A DNA stretch of 64,000 bases from Hyphomicrobiales bacterium (GTDB lineage Bacteria > Pseudomonadota > Alphaproteobacteria > Rhizobiales > Beijerinckiaceae), in the NCBI GenBank assembly GCA_930633495.1, contig CAKNFJ010000001.1, forward strand, positions 3,061,001 to 3,125,000. Direction: 5' to 3'. The position numbers and the translations under genes were made by a program. A model generated the notes under the pieces. The model was not told where the DNA came from. It did not search any database and worked only from the letters and a program-made list of their open reading frames with translations. Below are positions 55,803-64,000 of the stretch, one piece after another (the first letter of the stretch is position 1; the number at the start of each line of letters is the position of its first letter).

Positions 55803-56674
55803 CGGCCGAAACCTTTCACGGCACGGCAGAAACGGGCAGTCAGCGCCTCAGCGTGCGGAAGGGCTGGGCGTTTCGCCTTGCCTGCCTGATCGTGGCGCTG
55901 CTGGCCGCGGCGGCCATCGCCGGCCCGTGGATATCGCCGCACCATCCGGATGCGGTGGAGCTGGCGCGGCGGCTCCAGGGGCCGAGCCTGTCGCATTGGC
56001 TGGGAACCGATCATCTCGGTCGCGACATCCTGTCCCGGCTCATCGCCGGCACGCGGGTTTCGCTGGGTTCCGTGGCGATCGCGCTCGGCCTGATCCTGGC
56101 TCTCGGCATCGTCATCGGCGGGGCGGCGGGCTTCGTGGGCGGGCGGACGGACCAGCTCATCATGCGGGTCGCCGACGTCTTCCTGACGTTTCCGACGCTG
56201 GTCCTCGCGCTCTTCATGGTCGGCATGCTTGGCACCGGGCTGGTGAACGTGATCCTCGCCATCGCCCTGTCGCACTGGGCCTGGTACGCCCGCATCGTCC
56301 GCGGCATCGTGCTGTCGCTCCGGCATCGCGAGTTCCTGCTGGCGGCGCAGATGAGCGGTGCAGGGCCGGTGCGGATCTTCCTCGACCATCTCCTGCCCGC
56401 GACCTTCTCCCAGCTCGTCGTGCTGGCGACGCTCGATGTCGGCCATATCATGCTGCATGTCTCGGGCCTGTCCTTCCTGGGGCTGGGCGTCACGCCGCCC
56501 ACGGCCGAATGGGGGGTGATGATCAGCGATGCGCGCCAGTTCGTCTGGACGGCGCCGCTCCTGATCCTCTGGCCCGGCCTGGCGCTGCTGCTGAGCGTCA
56601 TGGCCTTCAACATCCTGGGGGATGCCCTGCGCGACCGCCTCGACCCGCATCTCAAGGCGGATCACAGCCATTGA
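55799..56674 (+). CDS. nikC: Nickel ABC transporter permease NikC
   Basis: A 291-residue permease with [76 protein letters not shown] and [16 protein letters not shown], as in E. coli NikC, plus about 15 extra N-terminal residues. It overlaps nikB by 4 bases. Confidence 0.94.
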   Translation: MTAETFHGTAETGSQRLSVRKGWAFRLACLIVALLAAAAIAGPWISPHHPDAVELARRLQGPSLSHWLGTDHLGRDILSRLIAGTRVSLGSVAIALGLILALGIVIGGAAGFVGGRTDQLIMRVADVFLTFPTLVLALFMVGMLGTGLVNVILAIALSHWAWYARIVRGIVLSLRHREFLLAAQMSGAGPVRIFLDHLLPATFSQLVVLATLDVGHIMLHVSGLSFLGLGVTPPTAEWGVMISDARQFVWTAPLLILWPGLALLLSVMAFNILGDALRDRLDPHLKADHSH

Positions 56675-57456
56675 CCAGCGACGCGCTCACCATCGCGAAC
56701 CTGACCGCCACGGCGATCGTCCACGGTCGGACCCGCGTGCTCGTCGACGACCTGTCGCTGACCGTCCGGCGCGGCCGCATCCTGGCGCTGGTCGGCCCGA
56801 GCGGCTCGGGAAAATCGATGACCTGCTCGGCTGCTCTGGGCGTCCTGCCGCCGGGCGTCACCGCGCGTGGCAAGGTCGCCATCGGAGGCGTGGCGCATGA
56901 TCCGGCCGCGCTGCGCGGCCGCCATGTTGCGACGATCATGCAGAACCCGCGCAGCGCCTTCAATCCGGTCCGGACGATGCGCGATCATGCGCTGGAGACG
57001 CTCAAGGCGCTCGGCAAGCTCGACGCGCACGCGGAGGCGCGCGTGAGCGATTGCATGGCGGCTGCCGGGCTGGAGGATGTGCAGGCGATCCTCGGCCTGC
57101 ATGCCTTCGAGATGAGCGGGGGCATGCTGCAGAGGATGATGATCGCGCTCGCCCTGCTGAGCGAGGCGCCTTTCCTCTTCGCCGACGAGCCGACCACCGA
57201 TCTCGATCTGGCAGTGCAGCTTCGCGTGCTCGAATTGCTGCAAGGACTGGTCGCGAAGCGCGGCATCGGCGTGTTGCTGGTGACGCACGACATGGGTGTG
57301 GTCGCCAAGCTCGCCGACGATGTCGCGGTGCTCGATCACGGCCGGCTGGTGGAGCAGGCTCCGGTCGGCGAGATCTTCCGCGCGCCGCGGCACGCCATGA
57401 CCCGCACCCTGGTCGGCGCGCATCTGTCCCTCTACGGCATGAAGCTCAGCGCATGA
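56671..57456 (+). CDS. nikD: Nickel ABC transporter ATPase NikD
   Basis: A 261-residue ATPase: Walker [20 protein letters not shown]-loop [12 protein letters not shown], signature [17 protein letters not shown], Walker [14 protein letters not shown] and H-loop VTHDMG. The SGGMLQRM variant is characteristic of NikD. It begins with TTG at 56671, overlapping the nikC stop (TTGA), so translation probably depends on coupling. Confidence 0.93.
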   Translation: MTSDALTIANLTATAIVHGRTRVLVDDLSLTVRRGRILALVGPSGSGKSMTCSAALGVLPPGVTARGKVAIGGVAHDPAALRGRHVATIMQNPRSAFNPVRTMRDHALETLKALGKLDAHAEARVSDCMAAAGLEDVQAILGLHAFEMSGGMLQRMMIALALLSEAPFLFADEPTTDLDLAVQLRVLELLQGLVAKRGIGVLLVTHDMGVVAKLADDVAVLDHGRLVEQAPVGEIFRAPRHAMTRTLVGAHLSLYGMKLSA

Positions 57457-58250
57457 GCCTGCTTCGCGCCATCGATGTCTGCAAGGACTACAGGACCTAT
57501 TCGCTCGTCGGCGCGAGCGCGGGCAAGCGAGTGCTGGACACTGTCTCGCTTACGATCGCGGAAGGTGAAACCGTCGCCCTCCTCGGGCGCAGCGGCTGCG
57601 GCAAGAGCACGCTGGCGCGCCTGCTCGTCGGGCTGGAGCGGCCGACCTCCGGTCAGGTGCTGTTTCGGGACAAGCCGGTGGCAGCGCTCGCCAGGCGGGA
57701 GCTCGCCGAGTTCCGGCGACAGGTCCAGCTCGTGTTCCAGGATTCGCCCGGCGCGGTGAATGCGCGCTTCACCGTTCGCGCCATCGTCTCCGAGCCACTG
57801 AGGCATCTGACGGCGCTGGACGAGATCGGGCGCGAAGCCCGCATACGGGAATTGCTGGACATGGTCGAGCTGCCGGCCGGGATCGCGGACATGCTTCCCT
57901 CCCAGGTCAGCGGCGGCCAGTTGCAGCGCGTCTGTATCGCGCGTGCGCTGGCGGTCGGTCCGAAGCTCGTCATCCTCGATGAGGCGGTGTCCAATCTGGA
58001 CACCCACCTGCAGGCCTCGGCCCTGGCGTTGCTGGAGCGGCTGCAGGCCGAGCGCGGCGTGTCCTATCTGTTCGTCACCCATGATCTGAGGCTGGTCAGG
58101 CGCTTCGCCTCGCGTTGTCTCGTGATGGACGACGGCCGGATCGTGGAAGAGGTCGCCGACCCGTCCTCCGGTAAGATGAAGCACCCGGCGTCGCGGCTCC
58201 TGAGCGAGGCTGTCCTGCCGCCCATGCCGCTCCGGACGGCAGCTGGTTAG
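57453..58250 (+). CDS. nikE: Nickel ABC transporter ATPase NikE
   Basis: A 265-residue ATPase (E. coli 268): Walker [20 protein letters not shown]-loop [16 protein letters not shown], signature [16 protein letters not shown], Walker [17 protein letters not shown] and H-loop VTHDLR. It overlaps nikD by 4 bases and ends the operon. Confidence 0.94.
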   Translation: MSLLRAIDVCKDYRTYSLVGASAGKRVLDTVSLTIAEGETVALLGRSGCGKSTLARLLVGLERPTSGQVLFRDKPVAALARRELAEFRRQVQLVFQDSPGAVNARFTVRAIVSEPLRHLTALDEIGREARIRELLDMVELPAGIADMLPSQVSGGQLQRVCIARALAVGPKLVILDEAVSNLDTHLQASALALLERLQAERGVSYLFVTHDLRLVRRFASRCLVMDDGRIVEEVADPSSGKMKHPASRLLSEAVLPPMPLRTAAG

Positions 58251-58355
58251 CGCCAGCATGTATCGATCCCCGATCGTGCGACAGCGCCCGTGGAGCCGGA
58301 GGCGACGGCGATCGACGGGACGCCGCGCCCGGTCATGCCCTGATTGAAGCAGCAA

Positions 58356-58383
58356 GGCCGCCGCCCGTTGCCGGGCGGCGGCC
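58356..58383. terminator. Strong shared terminator hairpin between nikE and phaB
   Basis: A perfect 12-bp GC stem (GGCCGCCGCCCG at 58356-58367 with 58372-58383) and a 4-base loop lie between the convergent nik and pdh-phaB operons. No T-run is present on either side. Confidence 0.7.
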
Positions 58384-58414
58384 TCAAATGATGGAGAGAG
58401 AGGGCCTGAGCCAC

Positions 58415-59140
58415 TCAGGCCATGTTCTGACCGCCATTGGCGGAAAGGGTGGAGCCGGTGATGAAGCCGGCATCGTCGCTGGCCAGGAACACCACGGCCC
58501 GCGCGATCTCCTCGGGCTCGCCGAGGCGGCCGACCGGGATATGCGGCAGGATCGACTTCTCGATCACGGCCGGGTCGATCGCCTTGACCATCTCGGTCGC
58601 GATGTAGCCGGGGCAGATCGCGTTCACCGTGATGCCGGCGCGCGCGCCTTCCTGCGCCAGCGCCTTGACGAAGCCGATGTCGCCGGCCTTGGCCGCGGAA
58701 TAATTGACCTGGCCCATCTGGCCCTTCTGGCCGTTGATCGACGAGATGCAGATGACGCGGCCGAACTTGCGGGCGCGCATGCCCTCCCAGACCGGGCGGG
58801 TCATGTTGAACAGCGAGTTGAGGTTGGTGTTGATCACCGCGTCCCACTGTTCTTTGGTCATCTTGTGGAACATGCCGTCGCGGGTGATGCCGGCATTGTT
58901 GACCAGCACGTCGACCGGGCCCAGCTCGGCCTCGACCCTGGCGATGCCGGCGACGCAGGAATCATAATCCGAGACGTCCCATTTATAGGTCTTGATCCCG
59001 GTCTCGGCGGTGAACTTGGCCGCCGCCTCGTCATTGCCGGCATAGCTCGCCGCCACATTGTAGCCAGCCGCCTTCAGGCCCTTCGAGATCGCCGCGCCGA
59101 TGCCGCGCGAGCCACCCGTCACCAATGCAACCTTCGCCAT
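58415..59140 (-). CDS. phaB: Acetoacetyl-CoA reductase PhaB
   Basis: A 241-residue SDR with VALVTGGSRGIGAAISKGLK, NNAGITRDGMFHKMTKEQWD, catalytic ISSINGQKGQMGQVNYSAAK and ICPGYIATEMV. The KMTKEQWDAVINTNL and GQMGQVNYS stretches are typical for NADPH-dependent acetoacetyl-CoA reductases of polyhydroxybutyrate synthesis rather than FabG. It lies 137 bases downstream of lpdA on the same strand. No phaA or phaC is in the window. Confidence 0.92.
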   Translation of the reverse strand: MAKVALVTGGSRGIGAAISKGLKAAGYNVAASYAGNDEAAAKFTAETGIKTYKWDVSDYDSCVAGIARVEAELGPVDVLVNNAGITRDGMFHKMTKEQWDAVINTNLNSLFNMTRPVWEGMRARKFGRVICISSINGQKGQMGQVNYSAAKAGDIGFVKALAQEGARAGITVNAICPGYIATEMVKAIDPAVIEKSILPHIPVGRLGEPEEIARAVVFLASDDAGFITGSTLSANGGQNMA

Positions 59141-59277
59141 GAGCTTGTTTCCCTTCTTCCGATGGTCCTGCGGCTTGGCGCCGTCATTGTCTTGATCGCT
59201 TCAGTGCGGACGAGCTGAGCTCGCCCGCACTCTTGATGATGCCTTGCCGGCTTGCGGCGCCGGCGCGCCGTCCTTGG

Positions 59278-61026
59278 CTATTTCTTCTTCTGCGGCGGCA
59301 GGTCGGTGCAGTGGCCCTCGAAGACCTCGGCCGCCATGCCGATGGATTCGCCCAGCGTCGGGTGCGGGTGGATGGTCTTGCCGATATCGGCTGGCTCGCA
59401 GCCCATCTCGACGGCGAGGCAGACCTCGCCGATCAGGTCGCCGGCATGGGTGCCGACGATCCCGCCGCCGATGATGCGGTGCGTGGCCTCGTCGAAGATC
59501 AGCTTGGTGAAGCCCTCGTCGCGGCCATTGGCGATGGCGCGCCCCGATGCGGCCCAGGGGAAGACCGCCTTGCCGAACTTGATGCCCTCGGCCTTGCACT
59601 GATCCTCGGTCTTGCCGGCCCAGGCGATTTCCGGGTCGGTATAGGCGACCGAGGGAATCTGGCGGGCATCGAAGAAGGAGGCCTCGCCCTTCGCCACCTC
59701 GGCCGCGACATGGGCCTCGTGCACGGCCTTATGGGCCAGCATCGGCTGGCCGACGATGTCGCCGATCGCGAAGATATGCGCGACATTGGTGCGCATCTGC
59801 TTGTCCACCGGGATGAAGCCGCGATCACCGACCGCGACGCCCGCCTTCTCGGCGCCGATCTTCTTGCCGTTGGGCGAGCGCCCGACAGCTACCAGCACGA
59901 GATCGTAGAGCTGCGGGCCGGCCGGAGCCTTCTCGCCCTCGAAGGAGACCTCGATGCCGGCTGCCGTCGCCTTGGCACCCACCGTCTTGGTCTTGAGCAT
60001 CACGTTGTCGAAGCGCGGCGCGTTCTTCTTCTCCCAGACCTTGACCAGGTCGCGATCCGCGCCCGGCATCAGGCCGTCGAGCATCTCGACCACGTCGACG
60101 CGGGCGCCGAGCGTCGAATAAACCGTCGCCATCTCCAGGCCGATGATGCCGCCGCCGATCACCAGCATGCGTTTGGGGATCGCGCGCAGCAGCAAGGCGC
60201 CGGTGGAATCGACGATGCGCTCGTCCTCCGGCAGGAAGGGCAGCTTCACCGCCTGCGAACCGGCGGCGATGATCGCCTTGGCGAAGCGGATCGTCTTCTT
60301 GCCGGCAGCGGTCTCGACTTCGAGGTGATGCGGATCGAGGAAGGAGCCGGTGCCGGTGACGACCTCGACCTTGCGCGCCTTGGCCATGCCGGCAAGGCCG
60401 CCGGTCAATTTGCCGATGACGCCGTCCTTGAAGGCCCGGAGCTTGTCGAGATCGATCTGGGGCGGGCCGTAGCTGATGCCATGCGCGCTCAGATTGGGGA
60501 TCTCGTCCATCACCGCGGCCGTGTGCAGCAGGGCCTTGCTCGGAATGCAGCCGACATTCAGGCAGACGCCGCCGAGCGTGGAGTAGCGCTCGACGAGCAC
60601 CGTCTTCATGCCGAGATCGGCGGCGCGGAAGGCGGCCGAATAGCCGCCCGGCCCAGCGCCGAGCACCAGCACCTCGCAGTCCATATCGGCCTTGCCGCCG
60701 AAGCTTGCGGCTGCCGGGGCGGCGGTGGGAGGGGCCGCCGCCCCGGCCGGGGGAGCAGGTTTCGGGACCTCGGACGCCGCGCTTTGCGCAGCCTCCAAAG
60801 TGAGGATCACCGACCCTTCGCTCACCCTGTCGTCAGCCTTGATCTTGATCTCCTTCACCACGCCGGCCACCGGCGAGGGGATCTCCATCGAAGCCTTGTC
60901 GGATTCGACCATGATGAGTGCGGTGTCTACCGCGATCGTCTCACCCGGTTTCACCAGCACCTCGATCACGGCGACATCCTTGAAGTCGCCGATATCGGGA
61001 ACGGTCACATCGATCTGGTTCGCCAT
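59278..61026 (-). CDS. lpdA: Dihydrolipoyl dehydrogenase (E3) with N-terminal lipoyl domain
   Basis: A 582-residue protein, about 110 longer than ordinary E3. Residues 1-80 are a lipoyl domain (lysine in VESDKASMEIPSP), followed by a Pro/Ala linker. The E3 part has GAGPGGYSAAFRAADLG, the redox pair GGVCLNVGCIPSKALLH, the NAD motif VIGGGIIGLEMATVYSTLG and the C-terminal HPHPTLGES with the catalytic His-Glu. It reoxidises E2 dihydrolipoamide. It starts 15 bases after aceF. Confidence 0.94.
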   Translation of the reverse strand: MANQIDVTVPDIGDFKDVAVIEVLVKPGETIAVDTALIMVESDKASMEIPSPVAGVVKEIKIKADDRVSEGSVILTLEAAQSAASEVPKPAPPAGAAAPPTAAPAAASFGGKADMDCEVLVLGAGPGGYSAAFRAADLGMKTVLVERYSTLGGVCLNVGCIPSKALLHTAAVMDEIPNLSAHGISYGPPQIDLDKLRAFKDGVIGKLTGGLAGMAKARKVEVVTGTGSFLDPHHLEVETAAGKKTIRFAKAIIAAGSQAVKLPFLPEDERIVDSTGALLLRAIPKRMLVIGGGIIGLEMATVYSTLGARVDVVEMLDGLMPGADRDLVKVWEKKNAPRFDNVMLKTKTVGAKATAAGIEVSFEGEKAPAGPQLYDLVLVAVGRSPNGKKIGAEKAGVAVGDRGFIPVDKQMRTNVAHIFAIGDIVGQPMLAHKAVHEAHVAAEVAKGEASFFDARQIPSVAYTDPEIAWAGKTEDQCKAEGIKFGKAVFPWAASGRAIANGRDEGFTKLIFDEATHRIIGGGIVGTHAGDLIGEVCLAVEMGCEPADIGKTIHPHPTLGESIGMAAEVFEGHCTDLPPQKKK

Positions 61027-61041
61027 GTTTCAGCTCCCGAC

Positions 61042-62628
61042 TCAGAACAGCACGCGCCGCATGTCGGCGAGCACATTGGCGAAATGGACGTTGAAGCGGG
61101 CGGCCGCGGCGCCGTCGATGACGCGATGGTCCCAGGAGAGCGACAGCGGCAGCGTCAGACGGAAGCTCGACGTCTTGCCGTCGGGAGAGTGCTGCTTCCA
61201 GTAGCTCTTGCACACGCCCATGATCGCGACTTCAGGCGCGTTGATGATCGGCGTGAAGTAGATGCCGCCGATGCCGCCGAGCGACGAGATCGAGAAGGTG
61301 CCGCCCTGCATCTGGTCCGGCTTGATCTTGCCGTCCCGGGCGAGCTTGGCGAGCTCGTTCATCTCCTTGGCGATCTCGGGGATCGTCTTCTTGTCGGCGT
61401 CGCGGATGACCGGGACCATTAGCCCGTTCGGCGTGTCGGCGGCGAAGCCGATATGCCAGTAGTTCTTGTAGACCAGCGTGTCGCCGTCGAGGCTGGCGTT
61501 GAACTCCGGGAACTTCTTCAGCGCCGAGACCGCGGCCTTCACCATGAAGGGCAGCAGCGAGAGCTTCACCCCGCTCTTCTCCAGCTCCTTGTTCATCTGG
61601 ACGCGGAACTGTTCGAGGTCGGTGATGTCGGCCTCGTCATGGGTCGTGACATGCGGGATGACGACCCAGTTGCGATGCAGATTGGCGGCCGAGATCTTTT
61701 TGATCCGACCCAGTTCCTTGCGCTCGACCGGGCCGTATTTGGCGAAGTCCACCTTCGGCCAGGGCAGGAGGTCGATGCCGCCGACACCGCCGCCGGCTGG
61801 TGCCGCCGCTGCCGGTTTCGCAGGGGCCGCCGCGCCGCCGCCCTTGGCGAAGGCCGCGACATCCTCGCGGGTGATGCGGCCGTGCTGGCCGGTTCCCTTG
61901 ACCTTGCCGAGATCGACGCCGGTCTCACGGGCAAGCTTGCGCACGGCGGGGCCGGCATAGGCGAGCGCGAAAGCCTTCTCGTCGATCGCGCCGGCAGCCG
62001 CGGCGGCGGGTGCCGGGGCCGCGGCAACTGCCGGAGCCTGGGCCGCTGCGGCAGCAGGCGCAGCAGACGGCGCTGCCGTCGCATCGCCGGTGGCGAGCGA
62101 CAGGACGATGGTTCCCTCGCTCACCTTGTCGCCGACCTGGACCTTGATGTCGCGCACGATGCCGGCGAGCGGCGCAGGCACGTCCATCGTCGCCTTGTCG
62201 GATTCCAGCGAGAGCAGCGGGTCTTCCGCCTTCACGCTGTCGCCGGGCTTGACGAAGATCTCGATGACCGGGACGTCCTTGAAGTCGCCGATATCGGGAA
62301 TGCGCACCTCGGCGAGCCCCGCCGGGGCACTGACCGGGGCCGGCGCGGCGCTGACGCTGGGGCGCGCCTCCGCCGGCGCAGCGGCACCTGCGTCCTCAAG
62401 CTGGAGGATGACGGTGCCTTCGCTCACCTTGTCGCCGACGGCGACGGAGACGGATTTGACGACACCCTCGCGGGGCGCTGGCACCTCCATCGTCGCCTTG
62501 TCGGATTCCAGCGACAGCAGCGGGGTTTCCGCCTTCACATGGTCGCCGGGCTTCACAAAGATCTCAATGACGGGAACATCGGTGAAGTCGCCGATATCGG
62601 GGACCTTGATGTCGATCGAATTGTTCAT
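61042..62628 (-). CDS. aceF: Pyruvate dehydrogenase E2, dihydrolipoyllysine acetyltransferase
   Basis: A 528-residue protein with two lipoyl domains (ESDKATMEVPAP near residue 44 and ESDKATMDVPAP near 145) joined by Ala/Pro linkers, a peripheral-subunit-binding domain (GPAVRKLARETGVDLGKVKG) and the catalytic trimer domain ending with LSLSWDHRVIDGAAAARF. It carries acetyl groups to CoA and forms the core of the complex. It lies 23 bases downstream of aceE. Confidence 0.95.
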   Translation of the reverse strand: MNNSIDIKVPDIGDFTDVPVIEIFVKPGDHVKAETPLLSLESDKATMEVPAPREGVVKSVSVAVGDKVSEGTVILQLEDAGAAAPAEARPSVSAAPAPVSAPAGLAEVRIPDIGDFKDVPVIEIFVKPGDSVKAEDPLLSLESDKATMDVPAPLAGIVRDIKVQVGDKVSEGTIVLSLATGDATAAPSAAPAAAAAQAPAVAAAPAPAAAAAGAIDEKAFALAYAGPAVRKLARETGVDLGKVKGTGQHGRITREDVAAFAKGGGAAAPAKPAAAAPAGGGVGGIDLLPWPKVDFAKYGPVERKELGRIKKISAANLHRNWVVIPHVTTHDEADITDLEQFRVQMNKELEKSGVKLSLLPFMVKAAVSALKKFPEFNASLDGDTLVYKNYWHIGFAADTPNGLMVPVIRDADKKTIPEIAKEMNELAKLARDGKIKPDQMQGGTFSISSLGGIGGIYFTPIINAPEVAIMGVCKSYWKQHSPDGKTSSFRLTLPLSLSWDHRVIDGAAAARFNVHFANVLADMRRVLF

Positions 62629-62651
62629 CGCTCTGTCCTCGAATGGCGTTG

Positions 62652-64000
62652 TCAGACGGTCCAGGGCGCCGGGCGCTCGCCGTCCAGCCCGTATTTCGCA
62701 ATGGCGTCGGCGACCACCGAAAGCGGCAGCGCCCCCTCGTCCGCCAGCGCCTTGAGGGCGGCGACAGCGACGTAGTAGCGATCGACCTCGAAGAAGCGGC
62801 GCAGGTTGACGCGGTAGTCGGAGCGGCCGAAGCCGTCCGTGCCGAGCACGCTGTAGCGCTTGCCGGCGGCCTGGACGTATTCGCGGATCTGGTCCGCGTA
62901 GTTGCGCATGTAGTCGGTCGAGGCGATGACCGGGCCTTCATGGCCGGCAAGCTGCGCCTCCACCCAGCTCTGTCGCCGCGCTTCCGTCGGATGCAGCAGG
63001 TTCCAGCGCTCCGCCGCCATGCCGTCGCGCCTGAGCTCGTTGAAGCTGGTGGCGCTCCAGATATCGGCCGCGACGCCGAAATCCTTGGCCAGCAGTTGGG
63101 CGCCGGCGATGACCTCGCGCAGGATCGTGCCGGAGCCCATGAGTTGGACTGTCAGGCCCGTCTTCTGCGCCTCGCCCTTCTGGAGCAGATAGAGCCCCTT
63201 GAGGATGCCCTCCTCGGTGGCCGCGCCGGCGGCCGCCTCGGCCATGCCGGGCTGGGCGTAGTTCTCGTTCATCAGGGTGATGTAATAGTAGACGTCATCC
63301 TGGTCCTGGTACATGCGCCGCATGCCGTCGCGGATGATCGCCACCACCTCGTAGGCGTAGGTCGGGTCGTAGGAGATGCAGTTCGGGATCGTGCCTGCCA
63401 GGATGTGGCTGTGGCCGTCCTCGTGCTGCAATCCCTCGCCGTTGAGCGTGGTACGCCCGGCCGTGCCGCCGAGCAGGAAGCCGCGCGCCCGCATGTCGCC
63501 GGCGAGCCAGGCGAGATCACCGACACGCTGCAGCCCGAACATCGAATAGTAGATGTAGAACGGGATCATCGGCACGTCGTTCGTGCTGTAGGAGGTCGCC
63601 GCGACGATCCAGCTCGACATGGCGCCGCCTTCGTTGATGCCCTCCTGGAGCACCTGGCCGGTCTTGTCCTCGCGGTAATACATCAGCTGGTCGGCGTCCT
63701 GCGGCCGGTAGAGCTGGCCGACCGAGGAGTAGATACCGAGCTGGCGGAACATGCCCTCCATGCCGAAGGTGCGCGATTCGTCCGGCACGATCGGCACGAT
63801 GCGCTTGCCGATCTCCTTGTCGCGCACCAGGCTGCCGAGCATCTGCACGAAGGCCATGGTGGTCGAGATCTCGCGCTCGCCTGAATTCTCCAGCAGGCGC
63901 TGGAAGGTCGAGAGCGGCGGAATGGTCAGCGACTGCGACTTCTGGCGGCGCTGCGGCAGCGAACCGCCGAGCTTGGCGCGCTGGGCCCGCAGATACTGCA
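62652..64000 (-). CDS. aceE: Pyruvate dehydrogenase E1, homodimeric type (5' end outside window)
   Basis: The C-terminal 449 or so residues of a single-chain E1: RIVPIVPDESRTFGMEGMFR, QLYRPQDADQLMYYREDKTG, QEGINEGGAMSSWIVAATSY, MIPFYIYYSMFGLQR, GTAGRTTLNGEGLQHEDGHS and DGFGRSDYRVNLRRFFEVD. The sequence runs off the right edge, and the thiamine-binding N-terminal half is not seen. It is the first visible gene of the aceE-aceF-lpdA-phaB cluster. Confidence 0.95.
   Translation of the reverse strand, partial: QYLRAQRAKLGGSLPQRRQKSQSLTIPPLSTFQRLLENSGEREISTTMAFVQMLGSLVRDKEIGKRIVPIVPDESRTFGMEGMFRQLGIYSSVGQLYRPQDADQLMYYREDKTGQVLQEGINEGGAMSSWIVAATSYSTNDVPMIPFYIYYSMFGLQRVGDLAWLAGDMRARGFLLGGTAGRTTLNGEGLQHEDGHSHILAGTIPNCISYDPTYAYEVVAIIRDGMRRMYQDQDDVYYYITLMNENYAQPGMAEAAAGAATEEGILKGLYLLQKGEAQKTGLTVQLMGSGTILREVIAGAQLLAKDFGVAADIWSATSFNELRRDGMAAERWNLLHPTEARRQSWVEAQLAGHEGPVIASTDYMRNYADQIREYVQAAGKRYSVLGTDGFGRSDYRVNLRRFFEVDRYYVAVAALKALADEGALPLSVVADAIAKYGLDGERPAPWTV

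Overview
The window is about 64 kb of GC-rich, densely coded chromosome from an alphaproteobacterium, most likely of the order Hyphomicrobiales. The support is codon and base composition, a rhizobial-type dispersed repeat near 29.8 kb, and the gene families present. A Bosea-like genus is only a guess. I found no tRNA, rRNA or CRISPR array, and both ends of the window cut through genes.

Layout. 0-3 kb: the end of a type I secretion ATPase, its membrane-fusion partner, then a small protein made almost only of RTX calcium-binding repeats. 3.1-16.5 kb: one compact ten-gene surface-glycan operon, mostly joined by overlapping stop/start codons. It holds two large GT2-type proteins (the second apparently catalytically dead), two GT4 enzymes, a methyltransferase, a membrane-anchored coiled-coil protein, two polysaccharide pyruvyl transferases, an exported beta-propeller protein and a final small glycosyltransferase. 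No glycan exporter or polymerase is visible. 16.6-26 kb: a catabolic island with a RraA-like protein, aminotransferase, 2-keto-4-pentenoate hydratase-like enzyme and MocR regulator on the minus strand. Facing it is a polar amino acid ABC importer followed by two inositol-monophosphatase-family enzymes. 26-29.8 kb: an IS21-family element (istA/istB) sits between a 5'-truncated lysR and a 5'-truncated aldehyde dehydrogenase with no target duplication, the scar of a deletion.

30-39.5 kb: a FadR-type regulator, two SDR genes and a hyuA-hyuB-aminotransferase-epimerase-flavin oxidase operon, tied together by a repeated TTATCATAC-type motif. 39.6-44.3 kb: a cysteine synthase/desulfhydrase-like PLP enzyme, a small Cys-rich protein and a PAS(x4)-GGDEF-EAL protein.

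44.3-58.3 kb: a complete nickel-urease island. ureEGF-nikR runs leftward; ureDABC, a urea channel, a GntP permease and nikABCDE run rightward. A near-perfect NikR operator lies upstream of nikA, so nickel uptake, metallocentre assembly, urea entry and urease are physically grouped and at least partly under NikR. 58.4-64 kb: a pyruvate dehydrogenase operon of the homodimeric-E1 type (aceE partial, aceF with two lipoyl domains, lpdA with its own lipoyl domain) followed by phaB, linking acetyl-CoA supply with polyhydroxybutyrate synthesis.
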